Positions 12,125 to 37,600 of a stretch of 64,000 nucleotides of DNA are shown one piece after another. The notes below the pieces were generated by a model. That model ran no database searches and was not told the origin of the DNA. It saw only the letters and a program-made list of their open reading frames with translations. Each line of letters opens with the position of its first letter. Position 1 is the stretch's first letter. Origin of the DNA: Erpobdella octoculata (taxonomy: Eukaryota > Annelida > Clitellata > Hirudinida > Erpobdellidae); contig OZ022247.1 of the NCBI GenBank assembly GCA_963978895.1, forward strand, positions 201,501 through 265,500, given 5' to 3'. Both the position numbers and the translations under genes were made by a program.

Positions 12125-14996
12125 ACTGCAGACTTTGGAATAAGAAAACAATTTCTCAATACGACTTGTATTATTTGAATTTTAGAGAAAAGTATGCGTA
12201 GACGACTCCTCAAATTCAGACCGACTTGACGGAATGAAATATTGTGGCCAATTGTGCTGGCGCTAAGTTTTATCGGGATTCTGAAGCGCTTTTTTTTATA
12301 GAATCTAGAAAATTTGTTAAATATTTAAATAATTAAATTTTTTTTTAATAATTTAAATAATTATAAATTAATATTTTTATATTTATAATCTATAAAATAT
12401 TTTAAAAAAGTTAATTAAAAAACTAATTAGTAATTATAACTATAAAGACATTAAAAGCTGGTATTAAGTTAATAACTATTACTAAAAATTTTAACATAAA
12501 TTAAACTAATAAATAATAAGACTAGTGCAAGATCAGGTTTAAAAAATTTGAATTGAACGAAATATTAATTAATTAATTAATTAATAAACTACGCCTTCTC
12601 ACAATATAACTGAAATATTAAAAAAGAATCATTATTTCATATTCTATCTAACATGAAAACGACATACTGTACCTAAATCTTTATTATTAACTGGCTATTT
12701 AGTATTACATTAGTTTGTAGTATCATTAATCAAGGGTTGCTATAGTATAGGTTATAAGATATAGCTACTATAGCAGAGACCTTAACACTTGACACATCTA
12801 TCAATAGGGTAGGATAAACGTAACATTGCTGTGAGACCAACCATCTCAATGTTGTGGCTCTTTAGTAGAATAATCATTTCATTGCATGTGGTTGTTTATT
12901 AGTCGAATAACTATTGATCTACAATGGTTGCTAAGAAGTCAAATGATCATTATTAAACCCAGAGAATTATCTGCAAAACAAATATCATCTCCACAAATAT
13001 CAAATTAGAAATGATTACAGAGAACGACGTTATCTTCACGGACTTGAGACATTTCAAAACTTCAAAACAAAAGCATAATCTTCATTGCTCTTTATTGGAT
13101 ATTAATTAATAATAAATAAACAAATATAAATATATAGAACTCGATCACCTGTCTAAACTAAAAACAAGACACACCACATAGACAACAAAGTTCAAATTAG
13201 AATCAGACTACTCCAAATCAACAGGACGATCTGCGACGTGCAAACGAATTGCATCTCGCAGTTCCTTCTTTTTCCATCTCGACTCGTGAAAGCGTGGAAA
13301 AATATTGAATGTTTTTGTTTTCCACTGAGTAGAATCAGGTTATATAAAAAATCAATCAATCAATTATTACAAAATACATCAGTGATTTGAGATGTGGAAT
13401 AATTTAGAGAAAGAAAATTTGAAAAAAAAGAAAGAAAAGTTAATAAATAAAAGATATATTTGATTTGAAAAAAATACATGAAAACATTGGTCCCGAGTTA
13501 TTGAAAAGAGTTGTGAAGAAGCAGCGTGGAGAATGATTTGACCGTGATCTGAACGGTGGAAAAGTAATGTGACGTGAAAGAAAATTTGAAATACGAACAT
13601 TTTCCAAAACAAAAAAACAAATAAATAATAGCATAATTAAACATTTATAATTAATTATTTGAATATAAAAAGTAATAATTAAATATCAAGAAATAATAAA
13701 TAACTACATATTAAGAAATCTTTATTGATTATAAATTATTTAAGTACTACGCGAAAAACGAAAAAAACATTTTTAAGATTTCTTCAAGTAATACAAAGTA
13801 ACCAACAAAACAAACAGTCCTCAAAATGACCAATTTCACTCTAATAACTCAATCCAACCAATCAGATAAGTCAACCATCTGATAATTCATTCATTCATTC
13901 ATTCATTCATTCATCAATGACGATGCGCCGATAGGAAGTAAAATTTGATGTGGCCTTGAGACTTGAAGGTCACCGATTCTTCGTTTAAATAAGCAAGATG
14001 TGAACTCGATTTCTTTTTTCCGTTTTTTTTTTCAACCGAATGAACATCTCTCGTATGGAAAAAAAAACACGACTCGATTCTTTTGCGATTCCGTCGAAAG
14101 GTTGAACTCCGACCCGTGCGAAGGATTTCAAGACTCGGAAGAAGACGGAGAAAGAAGAAAAGAAATTGAAGTGGAAATCGCAAAAAAGAAAACAAACAAA
14201 ATACATCATCATCATCATCATCATCATTATTATGACGTCATAGAGCTTGTAAAATTGTTTATAAAGTAAATTATTATAACTAAAAATAAAATAAATAAAT
14301 ATAAAACAATTATACAATAATTATACAATATTTATCAAATTTAAACTGTTTTATTTGTTGAGTCATTCAATTAAAATTAAAGCTGGAAAAAATGAAGATT
14401 GATCCTCGATAAATCATCAATGAGAACAAAATTATCAATAATAATTACAAATAAATAAATTATTAATTAATTACAAGATCGTTTTTATAATAAATAATTT
14501 AAGTTAAATACAAATCATACATAACGCATGACAATCTACCAAGTAGCTTGAATAAGAGGAATGTTACTGATGGTGCGAAATTGTGATGTAAGCATAAAAT
14601 TTTTTCTATTCGATTTGATTCGAATAATAAATATATAAATTGATTAAACTAATTTAAACAAAAAAAAATATAGAACTTAATAAATTCAAGTAATAATTAA
14701 ATAATCGATACATATTTTATAACTCAGTTATGATAATGGTCATCATCATCATCATCATCATCATCAATACCATCATATTTATATATTATCAACTGCCATC
14801 ATTATCACAGCCTGTCATCATCATCATCATCATCATCATCACCATCACTATCATCAATATCACTCATGAATACGAGAACATGGTTAAAAGGTAAACATTT
14901 GTTTAATCAGCATCCACGAAAGGATGCGATTGGCCGGCGGCTGTCCAATCAACTCAACGAGAAATCCTTAACAGACACAACTCTTCCGTCTCCCTC
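12125..14996. other. AT-rich spacer between IPO9 5' end and MAGI 3' end
   Basis: No gene is recognised. It should hold the IPO9 promoter and 5' UTR (just above 12124) and the MAGI 3' UTR (below 14997). It contains a short attc run near 13890, (ATC)n runs near 14205, 14740 and 14820, and long A/T stretches. Several 60-110-codon open frames near 13380-14320 are low-complexity F/S/K/M-rich translations with no family features. Confidence 0.6.
14350..14355 (-). terminator. Possible poly(A) signal of MAGI
   Basis: TTTATT reads AATAAA on the minus strand, about 640 nt beyond the MAGI stop. Support is only the hexamer in AT-rich DNA. Confidence 0.2.
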
Positions 14997-27287
<12,291 letters not shown>

Positions 27288-28440
27288 TTTGTTTTTTTTT
27301 TACTGCCTAGATAAGGCTTACGTCTACAAAACGTAAATGAAGCAGAAGAAAGTTTCAAAGCCAGCCATCAAACTATTCAAACTTCAGTACTTCAGTTGCG
27401 GTAAATAAAAAATGCAATGTATTAGTCCGGAAATTAGAAAAGAATAAATGTCTGAAACGAGTGCTGCCAATTATTTCGCTAATAAACATTAAATTGTTTT
27501 ATGACCCGAATATTGATATTCTTAAAACCGATCTTTTTTACAAATCAAAATACTACACGGCGGAGAGCAGATATAGTTGTTTATGTTTAGTTTTATTTAG
27601 TTTACCTAAATCTTAGGACGCGTTCATCTGCATCTAAAATTTAGATTCTAAGTTGCGTCTGTAAAATAAACAATTTAATTGTAAATATAATTTAATGAAT
27701 TTATAATTATTTTTTTAAAAATTTGCAATTATTAAATTAAATATTGGCTAATCCACAGTGCTTGATACCTAAATGTAATTTGTAATTCATTTTACAGTTA
27801 AAACGACATTTTAAACTAAAAAATGGTTTCTTTAGCTACAAAAACTTATAGTAATTTTTGTTATTAATACCTGATTATTCATTAACCTGTCCAACACACC
27901 GGGTTGTCTCTATTTTATTAAGATATCAGGAGCTTTTATAATAATTTTGATTTTTTTTTAGTTTCAACCACTTTTGACCAAAGTACCTTATTAAATTACA
28001 ACATCAGCCTTTTTTCTTTTTATCGTTTTGTAGGTGTCACGAAGTAATTAAAGCAGATGTCAAGTTGGTAGCCCCCACCATGCCCCATACTCTCCTACCT
28101 AACATAAGAATGGACGCAATTTGTATCCCTTTAGAATGTTGAGGTGTATACCTACACTTTTTTAACGACTTTTTAATCTTTTTATGGTTTGCTCATCAGA
28201 TTCTGCAGCAACATTTTATCGTCATAGACAAAAACGTTTTGCATCTGTAAATTATGAACCTCAAGTTCTTCTTTAACCTGCCACGGTGCAGTAAATAGAC
28301 ATTTCCTGGTTCAAATATAAAAACTGAAAATATAATGTTAAGACTAGAAAAAATAGGAAAAATATAGTTCAGGCGGAAAATTTTTTTTAATGCCATGCAC
28401 CAGCATTTTTCTCCACCTTAGAATAGATTTTTTTTAAACT

Positions 28441-28569
28441 ATGAATAAGTTATTTTAAAAAGAATTTGCATATGCATGTGAGTGCTGATTGGATCAAAAG
28501 TTAATTATGAATAAGTTATTTTAAACGAATTTGCATATGCATGTGTGTGCTGATTGGATCAAAAAGTTA
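28441..28569. promoter_or_regulatory. Tandemly duplicated 66-bp element with POU octamers
   Basis: Two copies of about 66 bp begin atgaataagttattttaaa. Each contains ATTTGCAT (28464-28471 and 28529-28536), the reverse complement of the ATGCAAAT octamer bound by POU-domain factors, followed by atgcatgtg and an inverted CCAAT (attgg). The element lies about 1.2 kb upstream of the MAGI start codon. Function is inferred from motif and position only. Confidence 0.35.
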
Positions 28570-28983
28570 TATTGCAGAAGCTTTGTGCGTGTGTTGTGTG
28601 TGGTCGTTTTTAACGTTAATATTTTATCATTTTAACCACCGGAATTTTACTTCTCATTTTTCAAGTAGAAACTCATTATGTAGCGCTCGTTATTTGAATA
28701 TCAATTTCAAAGAATATTTTTGGAGAATGTTTTTCTTGTTACATAAAATAAACTAATTTGAAAATTACGCTACGGTAGGTAGTACGTACACGACGTTAAA
28801 AGTGATTGACCGTAGGTCGGTGTGCTGATTGGCTGTTGGTTAGTAAAAGAATAACACACAGGTGAAACGAAGCAGAAAAATTTAAGCAATGCAGGTGTAC
28901 TTCAATTGTCTTCTTAAAGTCAAAACACCTGGCACAAAACAGTCAAGAAAATTAATACATTATTATTGTGAGAGACTGAAAGC

Positions 28984-29006
28984 GAGAGAGAAAGAAAATG
29001 AATGAA

Positions 29007-29074
<68 letters not shown>
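28984..29074. repeat. (AG)n microsatellite
   Basis: Near-pure gagaga run of about 90 bp in the spacer upstream of MAGI. Confidence 0.95.
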
Positions 29075-29081
<7 letters not shown>

Positions 29082-32000
29082 GGCGTGACGCTGACCTAAA
29101 AAATCCGAACTACAAGAACAACAACAAGTGAAGCAAAAACAAAGTTTATTAAAAACACACTTTTATATTTTATTTTGACTACATAAACAACAAACATATT
29201 AGGATAGACAATGAATAGTTCAACGAAAAAATTACAAATAATTATTAAATTTTGTCCAATCAATCCGAAAATTTGATAAAATGCATTGTTAATCAGTTCG
29301 GAGGTATATTTAAATTTTGGAGTCTCTAGCTCATCGGGAAGTTAGTTTAAAATCGATTGCAAAATATGACGACAGACAGACAGAGAAGTCAAGTAAAAGT
29401 GTGTAAAAATGAACTGTCAAGTCAACCAGCTATGTAAATCTAGGCAACTGTCAATTTACGAAATCGCTCATCATAGGACATTTAAAACATTTAAAGACGA
29501 CAACATATTAACACAAGCATATGTATATGTATATACACACAAAGAGATAGAAGTACCTACGCATAGGCAGAAATACCTTAACAGGCACCAGAACAAAGAA
29601 GCCATGTGTACACTTATAATATAGCAGTTGAAGTTTCTGGCTGCCAACGTGCGCCTAGACAGACATACAACATACAGTCAGGGCAGCCTCTAAGGAACAA
29701 CAAAAAGGCAATTCATTCACAAAATCCTAATCCAGTGCAAGAGAAGCAGCAAGAGAGCTGATTACAAATTTCAACGACGACATGTCGCATATCTACTCTA
29801 TATAGTGTTGTTGTATGTGATCAAGACGGTCGCTAGGAATTGTGTGTGATCTTTTAAGTTTTTTTTATAAAGTTCTGCCGTTGCACCAGGTGATATCCTT
29901 TAAATTATTATTTATTTATTTAATAATTTCGTTGTTATTATTACACATTAAGATTGTAATGTTATTATCGCTTTTTGTTTTCGAACATTATCGTTTAATA
30001 TTGCTATGATATATATAGAGTACAGCAGCACTCGGTTTTGTATGTTTAATATCGAAATCTTTCGTAGATTTATGTTTTTGATCTACATAAATATATTCTG
30101 TTCAAAAGTATGTTTGAAGTTTGAAAACATTCTTAGTGATGACAATCATCACGTGTATTCATAAATTTAGCACCTACCCATTTTATAGCCTTTTAGCAAA
30201 AAAGTAACTTTGCAAGCCGAAAAGTTGTGCAGGCCGGTAAAGTTTTGTAGGCGACAAAACTTTGCAGAATAATGCCGCCTATTTCGTTTCATTTCATGAC
30301 CGTAAATCCTTAGATCTACCTGGAGGAGTTTAGCCACGTTTCCTTCTCAAATTGTTTTGTGAACTGACAATCCACAGGTTACCAGTCGACAACTTAGCAA
30401 GTTTCAGGAATTTGTTTCTCCAAAAGTGTGATTGCTTGGCCGTAATAAGTGCTCAACTGTTTTTTTCTAACACCAATACACACGCACACGCACAAACACA
30501 CACACACACACATGAAGTTATAGATGCACTTTATCTCTTTAACAACAAAAAAACTATGAAGGACAACTTTTTTTCTAACTCGGAAAAATGTCCAATGAGA
30601 CTCAAAGAGTCCAGGATTTAGAGACAGGAGAAGTTAAGTGGACCCAGGGCACATAAAGTAGAATCAAGGTCACATAAAGTAGAACCCAGGGCACATAAAG
30701 TAAGACCAAAAGACATAAAATAGAACCACGGCACAATAGAACCAGAGGGTGTCAATATTTTAATAGCGGGCCAGGAATTTCTTATTATTTTTGTATTTAC
30801 AGTTTTTATTTTATTTGTATTCTATTTGTTTTTAATATGAAAAATACATTCTCTCAATTTCGATTTCAAATCAAAGTGGGGGGTCCACGAGTGTTTTAAT
30901 CTTCTAGATGATGTCAATTGCAAACTAGAGGGTCGTGTTAACGTCGTAAGATTAAGGGGATCTTATTATAATTCAAACAAGTTAATTAGCTTCATTCGTC
31001 TGATGTCTGCTTAGGAGGAATCTTGTAATCAATTTGTAGCGAATTTTCCGGACTCGTTAGAAATCTGAAACGTTCAGCATAAACTCAAAACGTTATTTAA
31101 CAACTAAAAAATACTGTTTTGGAAAAAAACTTGGCTTCAAAATTATCTATTTACTTGCTTATAGCTAAAACAACAACCAGATTTCATTTTTGTATATAAT
31201 CTATAATCTGTAATTCACACTGAATATCATTTGAAGATATTTTTTACAGAATCAACTCCATCAACCTCAGATTATTACTATCGACTGCAACACTACCAAA
31301 TCCAAAAAGGTGTGTTTGACGTTTTGATTGTTTTTATATTTTTTTTTATATTTATTTTGCAATCGACTACATTTCTCTTTATTGGGACACGTTATTATAA
31401 ACAAAGCTAAAAATCTACAAATAGGTAAATAGCAAAATACATGTGTGTACTGTATTTTAAATGTGAAATATACAAATATACTACAATTCCTGAGTTTCAT
31501 TTACGTTTATGTAAAACTAGCGCTCATAATCATAAATTGAAAAATAAATAATACCAACAAGAAACACAATTTGTCGGAAAGGAACCGGAAACTCAAAGTT
31601 TATTGAAAATTTACGACGCCTAAAAATTTTTGTAGCCATCAAGTTATTAAATAAACAGGAAACTTCGAAGTGGATACTAAAGTAGTATAGGCGCTATTAT
31701 AGCAGGGTGGTCATGGGCCATGGGTCCCAGCAGGAGACCACACCCGGTTTTCTGTATTTGACACTACTTGACTTTATCCAATTGATAGATTCAAAGAAGT
31801 AACCGAAAAAAAATCTTTTATTTTTCTAAAATTGGGATTAATTTTTTTAAATTTAAATAAATAAAAAAACACTTAATAATAATAGTTAAAAAACACGAAG
31901 ATAGTTATACTGGGTTTGATTCTCGAATGTGGGACGAGACTGTGACGACAGCAACACTATACGGAATCCAACCGGGGGCGTCATTTCAGAAAATCCACGG

Positions 32001-32798
32001 GGGGGGGTGTGTAAAAAGATTGATAAAATCTTGGGACAAAAATGTTTTTTAAAGACCCAAACATTTCAAGTGCCCCCACGCCCCCAAATGACTCCTCTGA
32101 ACAACTCGTTATTTACTCTTTCCACCCATATGGAATCTTAAATGCGTTATTAATAGTTTATATCCCTTAATCGATGTTGGAAATATCTCCACATATTTCG
32201 TTATTTTCCAACATAAGTATAAAGTTATATCCTGTTGAAGTTTTAGAGTTCTCTCTGTGTGGTCGGGAAGTGATCGAAAGTCACACTCCAAAATGTGAAC
32301 TCACCGACACACACGCACACACAGATGATTACAATTAAATAAAAACATTTATTAAAAAAGCTTACGTAAACAATTTTTTGAGGTCTTCACCCTGAAAATT
32401 ATTTTATTATTATTATTATTATTGTTGCTTCTACTTTTTAAACTTGCGGATGTGACAGAAAAAAAAACAACCGAAAGAGAACAAGAGAGAGCGAGAAAGA
32501 GAGAAAAAAGAGAAAAAAAGAAAGAATGAGAGAGAGAGAGTGAGAGAAAGAGAAGAAGGGAAGGGTATGCCTGCTCCTGACTCCAAATAAGTTCCACCAC
32601 AAGGTCCACAAGAAGATATATTGTCTACTTTTTATTAAATTTTTTTTATTTTATTACAACATTAAAATTATTCACGAGGGGAAACTAATTAACGATTCAA
32701 AATCATAAAAATTCAGAAAGAAAGCCCTCTGGTTATGACTCTGTAAGCGTTCGTGGTTGGTACTTGTTACATATTGAAGTTGAAAATTTCTAAGTAGT

Positions 32799-32799
32799 A

Positions 32800-32862
<63 letters not shown>
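32799..32862. repeat. (TG)n followed by (AG)n microsatellite
   Basis: Compound dinucleotide run; it shows as H/T and L/S open frames on the minus strand. Confidence 0.93.
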
Positions 32863-33877
32863 ATGACAACAATGTTATTCAAAAATTCATCGATTAAAAT
32901 TACTATTTAAATAACTTGAGAGGATATTTCAAATATGCCAAGTTCTTTGTTGATTGCCACCATTGAAATAATAACAAGCTTGCATAGCTCGAACGGGACA
33001 ATATGCTTATGTTGAGTTGAGAGTTAGGGGGGAATGTGGGGAGGAGATATATAGAAAACAATTGTAGAGAGAGGAAGAGAAAGAGAGAGAGAAAAAGAGA
33101 GAAAGAGAGAGAACATGCTGAATGAAGTTTAGATGATATTTTGACCTATATTTCCATTTGTAATTTTCTCCTCTCGTTTTTTTATCAATTCTTTTTTCTT
33201 CTTCTCCCTCTCCCCAGAAAACCCCATTCCCACGACACTTCCCTGTATTCGTATTGTCATATATGTTGCTCTTGTCAACGTTGTGCCCCTTGCGCCTTTT
33301 GAACTTTGGCCCTATCTATCAAAGGGCGAGAAAAGTTACCTTACTTGATTGTCTCTTGGTTGATTTGATAAGCACACTGATCATACTCGTAGTCTCAAGT
33401 TTACGTTCTTCTTGATCTTAGTACAAGTGACTCATGCATATTCATATTCATATTCACGTTCACGTATATACCTACTAGTGACAATTAGTAATAACTTGAA
33501 TACATTATAATATTCAATGAATCGTTTGACCTCATTATTGATTGGAATTTAAAGATATTGCCGACGGCGATATAAGTTTCAGATGTTTGAACGTTTGAAA
33601 TTTTTATATATCAGCATCCTATCACAGGGCAGGTAGGCAAATCACCTGAAGAAACTCTGTTTGTGTCTCACCTATAATATTCCATAGTTTTAGAAACTAT
33701 AGAACAGTTAACTGTTTCTAACTAGCCTAGTTGTTCGAGCAGGGAGTACTTACCTAGCTAGCTATATCTAGAAAAACTTAGTCGGTAGCTGAGGACTGAA
33801 AAGACACAGAGGTTAGACGTTAGATAGTAAACGAAGAGATAAAGTTTTTGAACACGATGGTTAAGGTGTAAAGGGGG

Positions 33878-33990
33878 ATGAGAAGATGCAGAAATTTCTG
33901 GGTCTGCCACTGGTCATCTTCAGGGACGGATCCAGGGGGTGGGAATGAGGAGATGCAGACATTTCTGGATCCGCCACTGGTCATCTTCAA
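33878..33990. repeat. ~64-bp tandem duplication
   Basis: Two copies share gatgcag(a/c)aatttctgg-like sequence and ccactggtcatcttca. Between the copies lies ggacggatccagggggtggg. This may be a fragment of a dispersed repeat. No coding capacity. Confidence 0.7.
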
Positions 33991-34635
33991 TCCATTAACT
34001 TCAAGACTGAATACTACAACACGAACTTCTGCCTAATCAACGTTCTCCCCTCCCCACTTAGTTTATCAGCCTCAGCAGATACACTGGTACTCATTTGACA
34101 GTCACAAGTTGAAAAGCGGGGTTGACCCGAATAGTAATATATAATAATATATTAACAAATTAATATAGCCTCAAATTAAGAAGCAAGTCGCTTAAGTTAA
34201 CTTCTCGTTCCTCATGGAAAGGGGCGCTATGCGATGTCGCTCTTTTTTGAGCTATGTATGAGCTATCGATCCAGGCGCCCTAGCGACAATTTTTAAAAAC
34301 TATAAAAAACGTTTTTTGAGAAGATAATGGAGCATAACATTTCATGGAAGCGTGGTTTTTGAATTGTAGCTTGTTGTGTTGTAGATAGAAGTTAATAATA
34401 AGTCTATATCAAAAAATGTCCTTGAAATATCGCGCATTCTTTTCAAACATTAACAGTATACTATTTTATTAGCCTAAAAGTGCCAATTTTAACTAGCATT
34501 GTAATAAATTTCTTGACAGAATTTCACAGTGTATATTCTCTCATTTTCTCTCTCCACTTTTTAAATTGGCTACTTAAAATAAACACAGGTGAGTTCAATC
34601 AGCTGTTTCAATCGCCACTCAACCTTTCCAGGGTC

Positions 34636-37600
34636 ATGACCTCCTGCCTGCAAGCGCTTCATCTTCTCGACGGAGCTCTGAGCGAGGAGGAGCTCCGGAA
34701 GATCCGGGAAGTTCTCGAGAGAGATAAGGAGTTGAACAGTGAACAGCAAGCAAAGTTAGAGTTAGTAATTCGGCTTGTTAAAGAAAAACGTTTTGCTTAG
34801 CTTAAAAAAACTGGCATTAAAAAATTTAAAAGCTTTACCACCGTAGTTTTCTGAATCAACACACTTGTATTATTGGTCAGGTTTCAAATCAGACGATTCT
34901 TGCTTTTTAGCCATTAACGGATTAACGCACCAGCCGCCTTACAAAAACACCATAATAATCATAATCATCAACATTATCGTCGTCATCATCATCATCATTA
35001 TCATCATCATCATCACCACCATCAATAATTATAATATTCATCGACATAACTAATAGTTATAACCACCAACATCTGCTATATATATTTACCAGCTTCAATA
35101 ATATTCATCAGCTTATTTAATAAACATTCATCAATATAATTAAAATTACATACGTTTTTTTTTCTGCGATTTTTCCAAAAAAGTGTCATAAAAGCGGAAA
35201 TAGAGCACTTGGAGCAAGGATCAAAAAGCTCGCAATACAGTAAAGACGAGAGCCATACATGCTACCTATGTGGTCGCAGTTGCGGCTGGATTTTCGACAG
35301 GGCCGAAGAATGTCTAGACTGTCTGAGAAAGGTTTGCAAATATTGTCGCCAGAACTACACCAGCGGCCTTGGACTTCTGTCGCCGGTGCAACTTCAGTCG
35401 TCGCCCAATAGAAAAAGAGAAGGAGAAATTTGGTCGTGTTCACTCTGCTACAAATTAAAGTAAGTGTTATTGAAATTTGATGATCTTTTAATAAGAAAAG
35501 CATTTTCGTTCGGTGAAATTGTCCTTTTAACGAATTCATCTTCTCTACACATTCCCAGCCTAAAGTCAAGTGAGCGAACTGAGTTTCAGGTAGCGGATGC
35601 GATTGGGCTAATAATAGGTGTATTATATTATTTGTCTCAAAAGGTCAATTAAGCATGGAGTGAGTTACTACTGCCCGTTACAATAGTGTCATTAGCAAGT
35701 TATTAAAAATCTTTGATCGAAAGCTTCTTAATTGAATTGGTCACCGACCTGCATTCTTGCTAATTGTTGAACGTTCGAATGGATAGGACCAGCGAACTCG
35801 TTATATCTTGGTGTCAATACCTGTCTGGCTGGGACTGAATATCTTTTGCAGAAGAATGCTAGTTATTATATTTAACTCAACTCGTTCAATAAGTAGCATC
35901 ATTTTGAATTTACGCTCAAGTTGTAGCGGTAGTCTCTTCTGGTAAGACATCGATACCGACATAATAATTTAGCATAATGGTGGAGTATTAAAAGTATTTG
36001 CCAGTTAACTGTTTAACTATTCAAGAATTTAAATTTACGCTGAAGCTGTAGAAATAGCCTATTTTGGTAAGATATTGATTACCTATATAATAATAATGGA
36101 GGTGTTAAAGGTTATTTTCTATATAACGCTCGCTGGGCTGTTTTTTTTTATTCGTTTGGAAGAGTTTACCGAATGTCATTTTTTTTATTTCTAGAGTTAA
36201 CAAGTTATTCGACGTTAATTCTTACTATTTTCGTCAGTTTCTTCTTCTTCTTTTTCTCGAAAAACAGAGAATACAAAGCCATTTCTGGCGAGTGGTTGAA
36301 AGGCCGAACAATCGGAAGGCAGCACAGTAGCAAGGAAATCAACATGAACGACCTTAAAACTCTTAACAACAATAGCAACAAAAGCGAAAATACAACAAAT
36401 TCGACCCCAAACAGCTCTCCGAGAAAGAGCAATTCCGTAACTCCCGATAAAAGCCTTCACATGGATATCAAATTAGATTCTCGTGTCAGCATCGAAAACA
36501 GCGTTTCAGCTCCACAAACTTCCAACAGAGGATCGGATAGAAAAGAAGACATCGACCCTCACCAACCATCGACGTCAAGTAACAAGGACAGCTTTGATAT
36601 GAGCCAACTTTCTCCCATAAGATTGCTGGACTTCCTTAAGTTGTCAAATACTCAAGTTAATTCACCTTTACTAAGCAAATCCAGTTCTGTCGTAGAAGCT
36701 GCTGAAAGTCGAAGCAGCACCAAGCTAGGTTCTCAACATGAACTCTCTTTTCGCGATGACGATGAGGATTCGGATAGCAAGGTCCACGTGCAATTGAGCA
36801 AATCGACTGCACATTCACAAGAAAATAAGATAAACGTGTCCAAGCCCGTCGTAGACGCCATCACGATTCACGAATCTTATCGACGCGAGTACACCGGCCA
36901 AGGATTGGAACCGCACGAGGTATCGTCTTTAACTTTTAAAATGAGCGGTGCCGCCCCCCGAGCCGAATCTTCATCATCCAAATATCAGTCATCTTCGTCA
37001 GCTGCACATCACATGTCGATGACCTCAGATGGAAACGTTAAGATGACCACAACCGCAGCAGCCGCAAAAGAGTCACAAAGTGCAATCAATTCGTTTTCCG
37101 TACCATCATCGCCGCCATTGTCAATGCCTGGTGTCCCTCGCGATCAGGCCGAAACCGAAGCCGTGGTAAGGTCCTCACTGACCCGTAAGCTTTCGCCCCA
37201 GTCACCGTTGCCATCCTCTACAAAACAGAATTCCATTAAACTGCTTTCTTCATCGAACGTTTTGCCGCAGCAATCGCACCAGACTTTTCAATCACAACAG
37301 GAAAATTCAGTTCAGAAAGAAAACAGCCAACGTCCTGCCAAAGCAACTACAACCGGAATCAATCCGCCACAAGATGTGCAATACGGTCTTAACGGTGCTC
37401 CTGGCATTAATGGTACGAACGTGAACTACACTGCTGAAAAAAATAATTCAAGGATTCAAGCTAAGATGGAAAAATCCGACTCCCTGGATGACTACATCGA
37501 CAACATCGCTCAAGAAGAAATTGAAAGGCAACAAACAAGAAAGCAAATAGATCCAACAACGTTGAGAGACAGAGACTCACAACTGGAAAACCACCTCCAG

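Larger units (their letters stand above)
27288..34631. other. 7.3 kb divergent spacer between MAGI and the Slp gene
   Basis: The two start codons face away from each other, so this should hold both promoters and 5' UTR exons. No coding exon is recognised. Contents seen: a 66-bp duplication with octamer motifs (28441-28569), (GA)n (28984-29074), CA runs near 30480, (GA)n at 32460-32560, (TG)n(AG)n at 32799-32862, GA-rich DNA near 33070-33110, and a ~64-bp duplication at 33878-33990. The G-rich stretches near 31970-32090 and 33900 look like degenerate dispersed repeats. Confidence 0.6.

Noticed and set aside
31901..31960. tRNA-like GGTTTGATTCTCGAATG segment
   Set aside because: No acceptor stem or cloverleaf could be paired around it.
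31960..32100. G-rich segments (also near 22130 and 33910) considered as transposon ends
   Set aside because: No terminal inverted repeats, target duplications or coding remnants could be defined.
28000..34000. Possible additional gene in the 7.3-kb MAGI/Slp spacer
   Set aside because: Open frames are under 110 codons, low complexity, and show no conserved motif or plausible exon chain.
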